64,000 nt of DNA from Candidatus Hydrogenedentota bacterium (GTDB taxonomy: Bacteria; Hydrogenedentota; Hydrogenedentia; Hydrogenedentales; SLHB01): contig JAIBAQ010000006.1 in NCBI GenBank assembly GCA_019695095.1, positions 1 to 64,000 of the forward strand. Direction: 5' to 3'. Position numbers and translations under genes: made by a program. The notes under the pieces are model-generated. The model was not told the DNA's origin. It saw nothing but the letters and a program-made list of their open reading frames with translations, and did not search any database. Shown here piece after piece: positions 33,665-42,961 of the stretch; within the stretch, counting starts at the first letter, position 1, and each line of letters begins with the position of its first letter.

Positions 33665-33722
33665 GAATACATTCGAACATATTCCTAGATAAAAGAATAC
33701 GTGTTTCTTCATCCGTCGTCAA
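33665..33722 (-). promoter_or_regulatory. Promoter and operator of the toxin-antitoxin pair
   Basis: Minus strand: -35 TTGACG (33722-33717), 17-base spacer, -10 TATTCT (33699-33694). Around and after the start lie half-sites GAATA (33665), TATTC (33680) and GAATA (33695), whose starts are 15 bases apart. 33665-33684 is an imperfect palindrome centred on TTCGAA. This suits cooperative RHH binding. Confidence 0.65.
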
Positions 33723-33922
33723 GGACCGCTAGCTGAGCTGCATCCGTCTCGATGACGGTTTCAAAGATCGCTGTTTGAAAGAAAACGCCGTCGTTATTCG
33801 TGTCGCATGTCCCGCGAAGCACTCGATTTGCGGCCGGCGGCGGTGCGCAATACGAGGAAGCGTGCGACTGCAAAGGATACAATGAACAAAACTGGGCTCT
33901 CGCGCGACTTATCTTCTGAAGT

Positions 33923-34453
33923 ATGAGCAAGCAGGAACACATAGCCAACGATTTGCTGGTTCTGCGGGCGCAGGACGGCGATGCAGGCGCAATGGAACAG
34001 CTTGTGGATGCGTGGCAATCGCGGTTGTGGGCATTTGCACGGGTGTTGACGCGAGATGATGCGGAAGCCTGGGACGTGCTGCAAGAAGCCTGGCTGGCCG
34101 TGGTGAGCGGCTTGCGGCACTTGCACGACCCCTCGCGGTTTCGTCCGTGGATTTTTCGAATTGTGCGGCACAAAGCCACCGACCGGATACGCATGCGGCA
34201 ACGCCAGCGCAGACTCGAAAGCGAACAGATGGAGCGGGTTGCGAGTGAGAGAACCTATGCAGACACCGATATGCGCGACATGCTGGGCGCGCTGCCCGAT
34301 CAGAGCGGCAGTCTTCTGGCGCTCCATTATCTCGAAGGCTTCGACTACGAGGAACTCGCCGCGATACTCGAGGTGCCACTCGGCACCGTGAAGTCGCGCC
34401 TGTATAAGGCAAGGCAAGACCTCAAAACCATGTTGGAACAGGGCCATGGATGA
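33923..34453 (+). CDS. ECF-type RNA polymerase sigma factor
   Basis: A 176-residue sigma factor with region 2 (about 10-85: AWDVLQEAWLAVVSGLRHLHDPSRFRPWIFRIVRHKATDRIR; quoted in pieces the key parts are DVLQEAW and FRPWIFRI) and region 4 (about 115-170: LHYLEGFDYEELAAILEVP, then GTVKSRLYKAR). There is no region 3 or long extension. Its stop overlaps the next gene by 8 bases, the usual place of an anti-sigma partner. Signal unknown. Confidence 0.93.
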   Translation: MSKQEHIANDLLVLRAQDGDAGAMEQLVDAWQSRLWAFARVLTRDDAEAWDVLQEAWLAVVSGLRHLHDPSRFRPWIFRIVRHKATDRIRMRQRQRRLESEQMERVASERTYADTDMRDMLGALPDQSGSLLALHYLEGFDYEELAAILEVPLGTVKSRLYKARQDLKTMLEQGHG

Positions 34454-34865
34454 ATTCGATCGACATATTCGCGAAAGGCTGATGACAATGCCTCCCGCTT
34501 GGGAAAGCCGTACATCCGATGTTAAGGAAAGGGTAAAAGCCATGTACGAGGAAAAGAGAAAGAAAGCGGCTACGTGGACGTGGATTGGCACGGCAATCGG
34601 CATCGCCCTGCTGCTGCTAGGCGTGGTTGCGCTCATCATCGGTCTCGTTGAAGGCAACGCGTCTGTCACGGTAATTGGCGCCATGATGTTTCTCTTTGGC
34701 GACGGATGGATGACCGGAAGCAAGCTGCTTTATTGGACGTGGAACACGCGATTCCAGCTCGAACGCGACATCAAAGAGGTTCACGTGGACGTATTGAGCG
34801 TGCTCGAGCGAATCGAACGCCTCGAACATGCCGCGACTGCGAAGACCGCTCCGAACGGCAACTAG
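34446..34865 (+). CDS. Two-helix membrane protein partnered with the ECF sigma factor
   Basis: 139 residues: a short charged N-terminal part (MDEFDRHIRERLMTMPPAW), two membrane helices (about 45-68 and 74-95; IGIALLLLGVVALIIGLV and VIGAMMFLFGDGW), and a C-terminal amphipathic helix (about 100-130) with heptad character. It has no zinc-binding anti-sigma motif (H-x3-C-x2-C). The 8-base overlap with the sigma gene implies a functional pair, perhaps an unusual membrane anti-sigma factor. I recall DUF6768-type proteins in this position but am not sure of the family. Confidence 0.65.
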   Translation: MDEFDRHIRERLMTMPPAWESRTSDVKERVKAMYEEKRKKAATWTWIGTAIGIALLLLGVVALIIGLVEGNASVTVIGAMMFLFGDGWMTGSKLLYWTWNTRFQLERDIKEVHVDVLSVLERIERLEHAATAKTAPNGN

Positions 34866-34968
34866 TCCGCACTTCCACGCACAGCATCGCGGCGTTGCAT
34901 CGCAAACGCACATCCTCCAGAATGGGCGCCGTAATCCGAAATACAGCTGACTAAAGGCGACCCTATCC

Positions 34969-36702
34969 ATGAAGAAGACCGCTGTGACGTTAGTCTGCTT
35001 TATCTTCGTGTTGACGCCCCGGGGGGATTCACAAACAACGTCACTCTCGGGAGAGCTTCGGAAGTGGCGGCCGGTGACGCTTACATTTCACGGACCGGAT
35101 ACCTCCGAAACCGCAGCGCAGAATCCGTTCGCGGACTATCGGTTGACAGTCCGCTTCTCGCATGAAGGCCGGACCGTTGCCGTGCCCGGGTTCTTTGCCG
35201 CGGACGGCGATGCCGCGGAATCGGGCGCGGAAAGCGGTAGTGTGTGGAAGGCGATCTTCGTTCCGGACGAACAAGGGAAGTGGGAGTACGTCGCCGAATT
35301 CAGAACTGCCCCTGGAATAGCTGTGGCATCCGAAGACGAGAAGGGGCAACCTGCCGATTTTGATGGCACGACTGGTTCATTCGAGGTAGGCCCGATCGAC
35401 AAGAACGCACCGGGATTCCTTGCTAAGGGGATGTTATGCAATTTAGGATCGCGGTACCCGCAATTCGTCGAGACGAAAGAGTACTTCATTAAAGGCGGGG
35501 CCGACAGTCCGGAAAATGTCTTGGCGTTTGCCGATTTCGATGGGACGACGCCCACGCACCGGTTCGATCCGCACGCAGGCGATTGGAAAGAAGGCGATCC
35601 CACTTGGCGAGGAGGCAAGGGCAAGAACCTGATCGGCGCGTTGAATTATCTCGCGTCGAAGGGTGTCAATTCGGTCTACTTCCTGACGATGAACGTGGGC
35701 GGGGACGGCAACGATGTGTGGCCCTGGGCCGGCGCAACCGACCGCAGTCGTTTCGACTGCAGCAAACTGGACCAGTGGGAGATCGTATTCTCGCACATGG
35801 ATCGTCTGGGGCTGATGCTGCACGTGGTTCAGCAGGAACAGGAAAACGATCAGCTTCTGGACGGCGGCGATCTCGGGCCGGAACGCAGGCTCTACTACCG
35901 CGAACTTGTTGCGCGGTTTGCGCATCATCCCGCGCTTGTGTGGAACCTTGGCGAAGAGAACACAAACACCGATGAGCAACGCAAGGCGTTCGCCGAGTAC
36001 ACTCGGTCGCTCGATCCCTACGATCATCCCATCGTTGTGCACACGTATCCGAGCGAATACGAGAACATCTATCGTCCACTGCTGGGCTTCGCCGCCATCG
36101 ACGGGCCGTCGCTTCAGATTGCCAACATGAAAACGACCCACGACGAAACATTAAAGTGGGTAAGCGAATCCGCGCGGTCAGGGCACCCGTGGATGGTGTG
36201 TCTTGACGAAATCGGTCCGCCCGATATCGGCGTCAAGCCGGATTCAGAGGATCCCGCGCACGACGATGTGCGGCGTTTTGCGCTGTGGGGAAATCTTATG
36301 GCGGGCGGCGCAGGTTGCGAGTGGTTCTTTCAACCGGACGTTGGGTGCGAAGATTGGCGTTCGCGCGACGCGATGTGGGACCTCACGCGGATTGCCTTGA
36401 CCTTTTTTCAACGCGACATTCCCTTCGTGGAGATGGAAGCGCACGACGAGTTAGTCCACGGCGGCAACGCGTGGTGCCTTGCGAAACCGGGCGACGTGTA
36501 CGCCGTCTACGCGGCGACGCCGGCCGAATGCCGCATCAAGCTCGCGCCGGGTGAATACGATCTCTTCTGGTACGATCCCCGAAAAGGCGGCGCACTTCAA
36601 AAGGGCGGCGTAATCCGGGGCGGGGAGTCTCGAGAACTCGGGACTCCTCCCGCAGACGGCGACAAAGACTGGGCCGCGGTGATACGCTCGAAGAGGCGGT
36701 AA
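34969..36702 (+). CDS. Exported DUF5060-type glycoside hydrolase
   Basis: A 577-residue secreted protein. After a short signal peptide (about 1-22), residues about 28-140 match the DUF5060 beta domain (KWRPVTLTFHGPDTSE...NPFADYRLTV). A TIM barrel follows (about 150-470) with HPALVWNLGEENT carrying a likely catalytic Asn-Glu-Glu, and MVCLDEIG as the likely second acid. The C-terminal beta domain resembles the collagen-binding-2 fold (GEYDLFWYDPRKGG). The set is typical of GH families that act on side chains of plant or algal polysaccharides. Convergent with the next gene, 6 bases apart. Confidence 0.82.
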   Translation: MKKTAVTLVCFIFVLTPRGDSQTTSLSGELRKWRPVTLTFHGPDTSETAAQNPFADYRLTVRFSHEGRTVAVPGFFAADGDAAESGAESGSVWKAIFVPDEQGKWEYVAEFRTAPGIAVASEDEKGQPADFDGTTGSFEVGPIDKNAPGFLAKGMLCNLGSRYPQFVETKEYFIKGGADSPENVLAFADFDGTTPTHRFDPHAGDWKEGDPTWRGGKGKNLIGALNYLASKGVNSVYFLTMNVGGDGNDVWPWAGATDRSRFDCSKLDQWEIVFSHMDRLGLMLHVVQQEQENDQLLDGGDLGPERRLYYRELVARFAHHPALVWNLGEENTNTDEQRKAFAEYTRSLDPYDHPIVVHTYPSEYENIYRPLLGFAAIDGPSLQIANMKTTHDETLKWVSESARSGHPWMVCLDEIGPPDIGVKPDSEDPAHDDVRRFALWGNLMAGGAGCEWFFQPDVGCEDWRSRDAMWDLTRIALTFFQRDIPFVEMEAHDELVHGGNAWCLAKPGDVYAVYAATPAECRIKLAPGEYDLFWYDPRKGGALQKGGVIRGGESRELGTPPADGDKDWAAVIRSKRR

Positions 36703-36708
36703 AGCTCC

Positions 36709-37956
36709 TTACTTGCCAGGTTCGAGCGTTTGCGTCTTGACCCAATCCGCCAGCAGTTGAGCTGCCGGAGTCGTATTGCCCCCTTCGCGCACAACCGTTC
36801 CCAGATCCTGTGCGCGAATCAGGCGGCGCGCGATTTCGTCTTTGGCTTGTTGTTCCGGGGATAGTTCAGGCTTTGCCAGCGAGGGCGCGAAGGCAACAAC
36901 GTCCCACTCTTGATATCCGAAGCTTAGCGCGTGGTTCATCACCCAACGATACGATCGCCCGTACTGGTCCGGAGTATCCGCGTCTGCTTCGATGGGAATC
37001 GCAACGACGACGAGGTCCACACCTATCCCGCGTATGGCCTTCGCGTCTTCTTCCAGTTGCGGCACGGTCTTTCCGTCAGTCTGCCACGGCGTTACGACTA
37101 GACTCGCTGACGGGAAGCTGCTCCGCAGCGCGTCGGCGATGAGCGCATCATAGGGCGGCATTGCGTACACGCGAACGGGCTTGCCTTCCTTCAGCAGGGC
37201 CAATGTCTTGGGGATTGCGGGAAACGGCGAGGGCTCGTCGCTCAATGACACCGGCTTGCCGGTGATGGTCTCGGCCATCATCTCCGCGAAGTACTTGTGT
37301 CCATCCATGTTGGGATGGATTTCATCGCTCATGAGGAAACCGAAGGCGCCTGCATCCTGTTCGCGCACCTTTTGAAATCCTGCGTAGCACTCCGCGACCG
37401 GCGCATTCTGCTTCTTGGCGACGTCATGCAGCGCGGCGATGTAGTCCTCCAGTTTCGAGCTTGGGCGCGACTCCGTATCGAAGACGGCGTTGGGCGTGCA
37501 GAGCAAGACTTCCGAACCGACGGCCCTGCACTTTTCGATAATCGTAGAGAGGTTGTTCGCGTAGTCTTCTTTGGCAACCCGGGTGATATCGTTCAAGCCG
37601 AACATGACGGTTACGAGGTGCGGCTTGTGAGCCAGCACATCCTTATCGATGCGGGCAAGCCCGTCCACGGTTGTATGGCCGCTGACGCCCGCGTTGATGA
37701 CCTCAACCTTTGCGGAGGGATACAGGCGTTTCAGCGCGATCCCGAGCATGTCCGCATAGGCCCGCCGCCCGCCCGTGTGGTAGTAGACGCCGGTCACGCT
37801 GTCACCAAAGCACACAATGCGGACAGGCTCGACGCCTTGGTTGAGCATGTCCACGATCTTCGGGAACGCGGCCGGTTGAGTAGTTTGTCCCAGTGCCAAC
37901 GGAGATGCCGCCACCATCGCCAGGAGCGCGGCGAGAACGCGTACCTCGAATCTCAT
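36709..37956 (-). CDS. Exported SGNH/GDSL hydrolase
   Basis: A 415-residue protein with a signal peptide (VLAALLAMVAASPLALG). The SGNH blocks are all present: block I CFGDSVTG (Ser), block II VINAGVSGHT (Gly), block III FGLNDI (Asn), block V SDEIHPN (Asp and His). The N-terminal ~240 residues form the esterase; the remaining ~170 form a second, alpha/beta part (VRVYAMPPYDALIADALRS...) without clear motifs. It probably deacylates a carbohydrate. A strong GGGGGG site lies before the ATG. Confidence 0.9.
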   Translation of the reverse strand: MRFEVRVLAALLAMVAASPLALGQTTQPAAFPKIVDMLNQGVEPVRIVCFGDSVTGVYYHTGGRRAYADMLGIALKRLYPSAKVEVINAGVSGHTTVDGLARIDKDVLAHKPHLVTVMFGLNDITRVAKEDYANNLSTIIEKCRAVGSEVLLCTPNAVFDTESRPSSKLEDYIAALHDVAKKQNAPVAECYAGFQKVREQDAGAFGFLMSDEIHPNMDGHKYFAEMMAETITGKPVSLSDEPSPFPAIPKTLALLKEGKPVRVYAMPPYDALIADALRSSFPSASLVVTPWQTDGKTVPQLEEDAKAIRGIGVDLVVVAIPIEADADTPDQYGRSYRWVMNHALSFGYQEWDVVAFAPSLAKPELSPEQQAKDEIARRLIRAQDLGTVVREGGNTTPAAQLLADWVKTQTLEPGK

Positions 37957-38000
37957 GGAAATGTCCCCCCTGTTGGAAAAGCCGTGATTGAACCGGCAAC

Positions 38001-38372
38001 TCAGAACGTTACCTCATTGAGTTGGCTGAGGAACGAGAGTTCCCAGACAAGTATCTTGTAAGCGGAATATACGCAGAACACGCTGTAGATTGCGATCATT
38101 ATCGCCATGACCGCCTTCACGGGCGGAGTCATCCTTTGCGATCTCCATACCAATGGAAGCGCAAAGGGACCTATCGCGAGGAAGGCAAGAAGCAGAATAG
38201 AGACCGGATGGTAGTACCACGATTCGCCAACTCGCTGTCGTTTGCCGCAATAGGGGCAGAAGGCATACGCCGGATTGATGAACGCTCGGCACGAATAGCA
38301 CCCCACGCTTCGCGGCGTGTGTTCCAGCGGGGGCGGCTGTGCGCCCGATTGTGGAGTCACCTCGTTCGACAT
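38001..38372 (-). CDS. Zinc-ribbon membrane protein
   Basis: A 123-residue protein: a zinc ribbon (C-x2-C near 25-28 and FCPYCGKRQ near 39-45), then two membrane helices (about 58-75 and 86-108). Similar ribbon-plus-helix proteins are common in this type of genome, but the role is unknown. It lies 24 bases downstream of the ABC transporter genes on the same strand and may be the last gene of that operon. Confidence 0.7.
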   Translation of the reverse strand: MSNEVTPQSGAQPPPLEHTPRSVGCYSCRAFINPAYAFCPYCGKRQRVGESWYYHPVSILLLAFLAIGPFALPLVWRSQRMTPPVKAVMAIMIAIYSVFCVYSAYKILVWELSFLSQLNEVTF

Positions 38373-38396
38373 ACGGCATACCCTCCTAAGGCGCTT

Positions 38397-39086
38397 CTAC
38401 GGAAGCATCGTTCCCTTGTCGAGATGCCGGGTAATGGATGCGTACGTGGACGCTTTGGGGTCGTGCGTCACCATGATGATAGTCTTGCCGAAGTCCTGAT
38501 TCAGCTTACGGAGGATCGTCATCACGTCCTCGGCGGAGTGCGCGTCGAGATCCCCGGTCGGCTCATCCGCGAGGATCATGTCGGGATCGGCGATTAGTGC
38601 CCGCGCGATGGCCACGCGCTGCTCTTGTCCGCCCGACAGTTGGCGCGGGTAGTGGTCCATGCGATCGCCAAGGCCGACAATGCCGAGGGCGGTGCGCACG
38701 TTGGCTTCGCGCTCGCGTCTCGTCAGACTGGTCAAGAGAAGCGGCATTTCGACGTTTTCGAACGCGGTCAGCACGGGGATCAAGTTGAACGATTGAAAGA
38801 TGAAGCCGATGTGCATGTTCCGCCACGCCGACAATTCATCTTCCGAAAGCGATTGGATGTCGTAACCCAGCACACGGCACGTGCCGCTGGTCGCGCGGTC
38901 GATGCCCGCGAGTATGTACAGCAGCGTGGACTTGCCCGAACCGGAGGGGCCCATCAGGCACACGAACTCTCCCTGGTGGACATCGAGGTCTACATGGTCC
39001 AGCGCAATCACGTCTGTGCCGCCGTGCTCGAAAACCTTGCACAGGTTCCGCACGTGAACGATGGGCTCTCCCGTTAACGGCTGCAT
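38397..39086 (-). CDS. ABC transporter ATP-binding protein (LolD/MacB type)
   Basis: A 229-residue ATPase for the two permeases upstream. Walker [10 protein letters not shown], signature [15 protein letters not shown], Walker [13 protein letters not shown], and the switch His in MVTHDPKA are all present. The [19 protein letters not shown] pattern places it in the LolD/MacB/FtsE group, which powers mechanotransmission rather than classical import. It is the fourth transporter gene in transcription order. Confidence 0.95.
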   Translation of the reverse strand: MQPLTGEPIVHVRNLCKVFEHGGTDVIALDHVDLDVHQGEFVCLMGPSGSGKSTLLYILAGIDRATSGTCRVLGYDIQSLSEDELSAWRNMHIGFIFQSFNLIPVLTAFENVEMPLLLTSLTRREREANVRTALGIVGLGDRMDHYPRQLSGGQEQRVAIARALIADPDMILADEPTGDLDAHSAEDVMTILRKLNQDFGKTIIMVTHDPKASTYASITRHLDKGTMLP

Positions 39087-39104
39087 ACTGTTATTGTTCT
39101 CGTC

Positions 39105-40457
39105 TCATGAGGCGGCCGCGACACGGGCCTCTTCTTTCAAGTTTTTCGGCGGAGACACGATGAGCGTCTCGTCGCCCGTAAGCCCTTCGGCAACCGAAAC
39201 GCCCTTCTCGCCCGACAACCCGAGCGTCACGCGTTTGGAGCGTGCCATGCCGTTCTCAATCACGAACACGGTCGTCTCCGAACCGTTTTGCACGACCGCG
39301 GACTTGGGAATCCATAGCCGCACACCGGCTTTCGCAGCGGATTCCTCAGGTTCAGCGTCGCCCAGGAACGTCACCCGCGCGTTCAATTCCGGACGTATCA
39401 GGTCGTCCGGGTCCTTCACGCGGACCTTCACTTGAATCGAGCCTTTTTGGCGATCGCCTTGAGGCGCAATCTCGTCGACTTCGCCCGCGTAGGCCTTCTC
39501 GGGATTGATGTCGAGACGAACCGTTGCCGCCTGCCCCGGCTTCACCTTTGGCAGCTCCGATTCGTTGAGATCGACTTCGACCTGAAGGTCCTTAATATCT
39601 GCCATGGTGACGACGGAGTTCTTGGCGCCGCGCGTCCCGCCGAAGTTGGTATTCGTGACCAACTCGCCCACATCGGCGAGCTTTTCCAGAATCGTGCCGC
39701 TGATGGGGGCGTGTATGACCGTATAGCCTAGCTCTGTCTTCGTCAATTCCAGATTCGCCTCGGCTTCGCGCAACTGGGCCTCGGCCGCCTCGATCTGTTC
39801 TTTGCGCGTGCCTATCTTCAGCAGCTCGGCGGTGCTGCGGCGCGAATCCAAATCCGCCGCCGCCACATCGCGCGCGGCGCGAGCCCGGTCCAGCTCTTGC
39901 TTGGAAACGGCGCCCTGCTTTACCAAGGCTTCAAGTCGCTGAAGGTCCAGGTCCGCGCTCTTGAGCGATGCCTGAGCGGATGCGACCGCCGCATTCGCCG
40001 CTTGAATCTCCTGCGGGCGCGATCCCGCGCGCAGTTCCGCCAACCGCGCGCGCAATGTCGCCACCTGCGATTCGGCCGACAACACGCGCGCCTTGAAATC
40101 ATCATCCTCGATACGAATGAGAACGTCGCCTGCGTTCACGTAATCGCCTCGGCGGATGTTCATCTCCACGATGCGCCCCATGATTTTCGAGCTGACTTCA
40201 ACGTTGTGTCTTGGCACCACGTAGCCGCTCGCCGTCACCAGCGCCGGTCCCTGTCCAGGAACCACCGTTTCCTTTTCCACTCGCGCAGTCTGCACGGATA
40301 CAGCGGCGTTCATCTGGCGAAATCCGCCATATGCAATCAGTACCGCCAGGACTGGCAAGACGATCCAGCGCAATCGGCCCCTACGGCGCACCGGCGACTT
40401 CCGGCCTTTATCAATCCGCAATTGGGACAACTGGTCTTCAAGATTCGGCTGTGTCAT
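39105..40457 (-). CDS. Periplasmic adaptor (membrane fusion) subunit
   Basis: A 450-residue HlyD/MacA/DevB-type protein: one N-terminal membrane helix (about 28-45), a lipoyl half-motif (VSSKIMGRIVEMNIRRGDYV), a long alpha-helical hairpin (about 115-250), the second lipoyl half (VIHAPISGTILEKLADVGE), a beta-barrel (about 300-380) and a C-terminal membrane-proximal domain. It would link the FtsX-type permeases to the cell wall or an outer-membrane channel; no TolC-like gene is in the window. Confidence 0.92.
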   Translation of the reverse strand: MTQPNLEDQLSQLRIDKGRKSPVRRRGRLRWIVLPVLAVLIAYGGFRQMNAAVSVQTARVEKETVVPGQGPALVTASGYVVPRHNVEVSSKIMGRIVEMNIRRGDYVNAGDVLIRIEDDDFKARVLSAESQVATLRARLAELRAGSRPQEIQAANAAVASAQASLKSADLDLQRLEALVKQGAVSKQELDRARAARDVAAADLDSRRSTAELLKIGTRKEQIEAAEAQLREAEANLELTKTELGYTVIHAPISGTILEKLADVGELVTNTNFGGTRGAKNSVVTMADIKDLQVEVDLNESELPKVKPGQAATVRLDINPEKAYAGEVDEIAPQGDRQKGSIQVKVRVKDPDDLIRPELNARVTFLGDAEPEESAAKAGVRLWIPKSAVVQNGSETTVFVIENGMARSKRVTLGLSGEKGVSVAEGLTGDETLIVSPPKNLKEEARVAAAS

Positions 40458-40559
40458 ATCACGTTTGTACCTGTTGGAGTCACGCTCCAGTTCAAGGTTT
40501 CTACCTCAACGGCAGCCTTCAAAACAATTTCCTCGATAGTTCGCATTTCCCGTTGCCGA

Positions 40560-41720
40560 TCAGACTTGCCTCAAAGCGGCCAGCACCGGTTGCTTCGATG
40601 CCGACCACGCCGGAGGGAAGCCGCCTGCGAGGCCCATGATAGCCGCGAACAGCATGCCTTTCATCATGAGCGAAGGAGTGATCGTAAAGTAAAACAGGAC
40701 TTCGCTGAACGAATCGAAGTTTGTCGTGCCCGTGGCCAATCCATTGATAGGAAGCGCCATGACGCAGCCCAGTGCCCCGCCGATTAGCGCCAAACATACG
40801 GACTCCAAGAGGAAGCTCGCGAGCACGGCCGTTGGGGTGAATCCGAGAATACGCAACGTGCCGATTTCTCGCACGCGGTTCGCCACATTTGCGTACATCG
40901 TATTCATCCCGGCGAAACACGCGCCAATCGCCATGGTCATCGCCAGAAACGAGGCGAAGGCTTGTACCGGCCTCGCGGTCTTCGTTTGTTCCGCGTAGTA
41001 TTCGACTTCATCCTTGGCTTTGAGCTTAAGCCGAGGGTCGCTATCCATATATTCGCGGATACGGCCAATCGCGTCGCGATCGATCGCCCGCGCCACGACG
41101 CTGCTGTAGTTCGCGCGATCGAACTCTTGCATCACTTCGCGCACGTCGCCCCACACCTCCGATTCGTAGGCGGTGCCTTCGGCCTCGAACAGGCCGACTA
41201 CCGTGAATGTACCCCGCCCCAGCCGAGGCTGGTCGCCCAATCCAAATCCTTGAAAGCGTTGCGACACCGCCCGCGCCACGATGACTTCTCGCATGCCCGG
41301 CATCAATGCGCGTCCTTCTACTATCTTAAGTGCGGGCCGCATCGTGTACACCTGCGGATCGACGCCTCGTATAAGGATGTTGGATGTCTTGCCGTCGAGA
41401 CGCGGCTTATTGACCAGCGTGATGACCTCCGGGGGCGCGAGGGGTTCTCCCCTCGCGTCGCGCGCAATGCCCGGCGCATTTCGGACTATCTCGTACTGCT
41501 GTTTGAGAATTTCACTTTGCGCTTCCGACTGTGCGCCCGAACGCAATATTACGACGTTCAGGGGGTGCCCCGTTTTCGTCAGGGCCCGGTTGATGCCTTC
41601 CGCGAGCGACATGGTGATCACGAACGTCGCCACGACCATGCCGAAGGTCGCGGCGGTCAGGCAGGTGCTTTTCCAGCGGACGACCAGGTAGCGCAAGTTG
41701 TATCGAATTGGCACCAGCAT
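40560..41720 (-). CDS. ABC transporter permease, FtsX/MacB-like (second)
   Basis: A 386-residue permease with one N-terminal membrane helix, a large periplasmic MacB_PCD-like domain (about 45-260), and three C-terminal helices holding the FtsX core (VREIGTLRILGFTPTAVLASFLLESVCLALIGG). The VREIGTLR segment is the coupling region to the ATPase. It starts 2 bases after the upstream permease gene ends. Confidence 0.93.
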   Translation of the reverse strand: MLVPIRYNLRYLVVRWKSTCLTAATFGMVVATFVITMSLAEGINRALTKTGHPLNVVILRSGAQSEAQSEILKQQYEIVRNAPGIARDARGEPLAPPEVITLVNKPRLDGKTSNILIRGVDPQVYTMRPALKIVEGRALMPGMREVIVARAVSQRFQGFGLGDQPRLGRGTFTVVGLFEAEGTAYESEVWGDVREVMQEFDRANYSSVVARAIDRDAIGRIREYMDSDPRLKLKAKDEVEYYAEQTKTARPVQAFASFLAMTMAIGACFAGMNTMYANVANRVREIGTLRILGFTPTAVLASFLLESVCLALIGGALGCVMALPINGLATGTTNFDSFSEVLFYFTITPSLMMKGMLFAAIMGLAGGFPPAWSASKQPVLAALRQV

Positions 41721-41722
41721 GG

Positions 41723-42862
41723 CTAATCCAGCCGCCGCATCGCGTGGGTGATGGTCAGGTTCACCGCTTGCCAGGCAGGAAGGAACCCCGAGAGGAGTCC
41801 GATGGCAAGGCCTGAGCCGATCACGGCGGCATAGGTCGTCAGGGCTGGCTCGAATCGCGTGATGAATCCCTGGGTAATGCCGGTAAGGTCGACCAGACGC
41901 AGGGACTCGCCCATCCCCACGCCCAACACGACCCCGACGAGCGAGATGAACATGGCTTCGCCAACGACGAGAATCAGTATGGTTTGCCGTGAAAACCCGA
42001 TGGTCTTGAGGATGGCGACTTCGCGCATGCGCTCGCGCACGGTCATTGCCATGGTACTCACCGCGACGAGCAGCATCGTGAAGACAACGACGCTCGCAAC
42101 CGAACCGATGATGGTCTGTATGTTTCCGAGCATGGCAACGAATCCAAGCACAAATGCCTTTTCCGTTTCCGTCTTCGTCTCGTTGGGCGAATTGCGGAAC
42201 ATCTCGTCGATGGTCTGTTCGATGACGGGCACGGACGCCATATCGCGCGCTTTTACGCTGAAGGCTCCGGAAATAGCCGGATTACCCATTGCCTCGTTCA
42301 GGTAGTCGAAATGGAAGTACATAGACTCCTGCGACAACGGATCGTAGAACGTGCCGACGAGCAGTAGATCAAGGTCCACCGGAAAGATGGTGCCTTGCAG
42401 CACGATGCGATCGCCGACCTTCCATTGGTACCGTTCGGCCAGTTTTGTACTCGCCACGCAGGCGGTGCGGTCGCCGATAAAGGCCGCTTTCTCCTCGGGA
42501 CTGATGATCTGTTCGGTGTAGATATTGAAGATCTCTTTGGGATCGACGGCGAAATTCGCGAACAGGTAGTTGGGGTCCTTGTAGATGCCATTGAACCATT
42601 GCAGGGTGGAGACGTGTTCGACGCCCGGCACCCGCTTGATCTTGTCTCGGTATGCCAACGGCAAGATGTCGGCGATGGACGTCGCGGGGGCCACAATCAG
42701 GCGCAACGCACTATCCGCGTCGCTCACGGGATTCAGTAATTGCTCCATGAACGTGAGGAGCGCCATCAACAGAAAGAGCGAGAAGCCGATGCTGAGCATC
42801 GTCAGCCCGGTACGCCGCTTGTTGCGCAGTGCGTTCTTCCAGATGAATCGCCGTAACGTCAC
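41723..42862 (-). CDS. ABC transporter permease, FtsX/MacB-like (first)
   Basis: A 379-residue FtsX-type permease: N-terminal helix (RRTGLTMLSIGFSLFLLMAL), periplasmic domain (about 45-240), then three helices with the coupling segment MREVAILKTIGFSRQTILILVVGE. It is the first gene of the transporter operon (permease, permease, adaptor, ATPase). Two different permeases suggest a hetero-dimeric transporter. Cargo unknown; lipids, peptides or polysaccharides are all possible for this group. Confidence 0.93.
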   Translation of the reverse strand: MTLRRFIWKNALRNKRRTGLTMLSIGFSLFLLMALLTFMEQLLNPVSDADSALRLIVAPATSIADILPLAYRDKIKRVPGVEHVSTLQWFNGIYKDPNYLFANFAVDPKEIFNIYTEQIISPEEKAAFIGDRTACVASTKLAERYQWKVGDRIVLQGTIFPVDLDLLLVGTFYDPLSQESMYFHFDYLNEAMGNPAISGAFSVKARDMASVPVIEQTIDEMFRNSPNETKTETEKAFVLGFVAMLGNIQTIIGSVASVVVFTMLLVAVSTMAMTVRERMREVAILKTIGFSRQTILILVVGEAMFISLVGVVLGVGMGESLRLVDLTGITQGFITRFEPALTTYAAVIGSGLAIGLLSGFLPAWQAVNLTITHAMRRLD

Positions 42863-42961
42863 GGGAAAGTCCTTGATGCGGAATTACACCGAATAGACGC
42901 GTTACGCTACCACGCCGCCGCAACGCCCGTCCATTCTCACTTCATTGGCAGATAGTACGGA

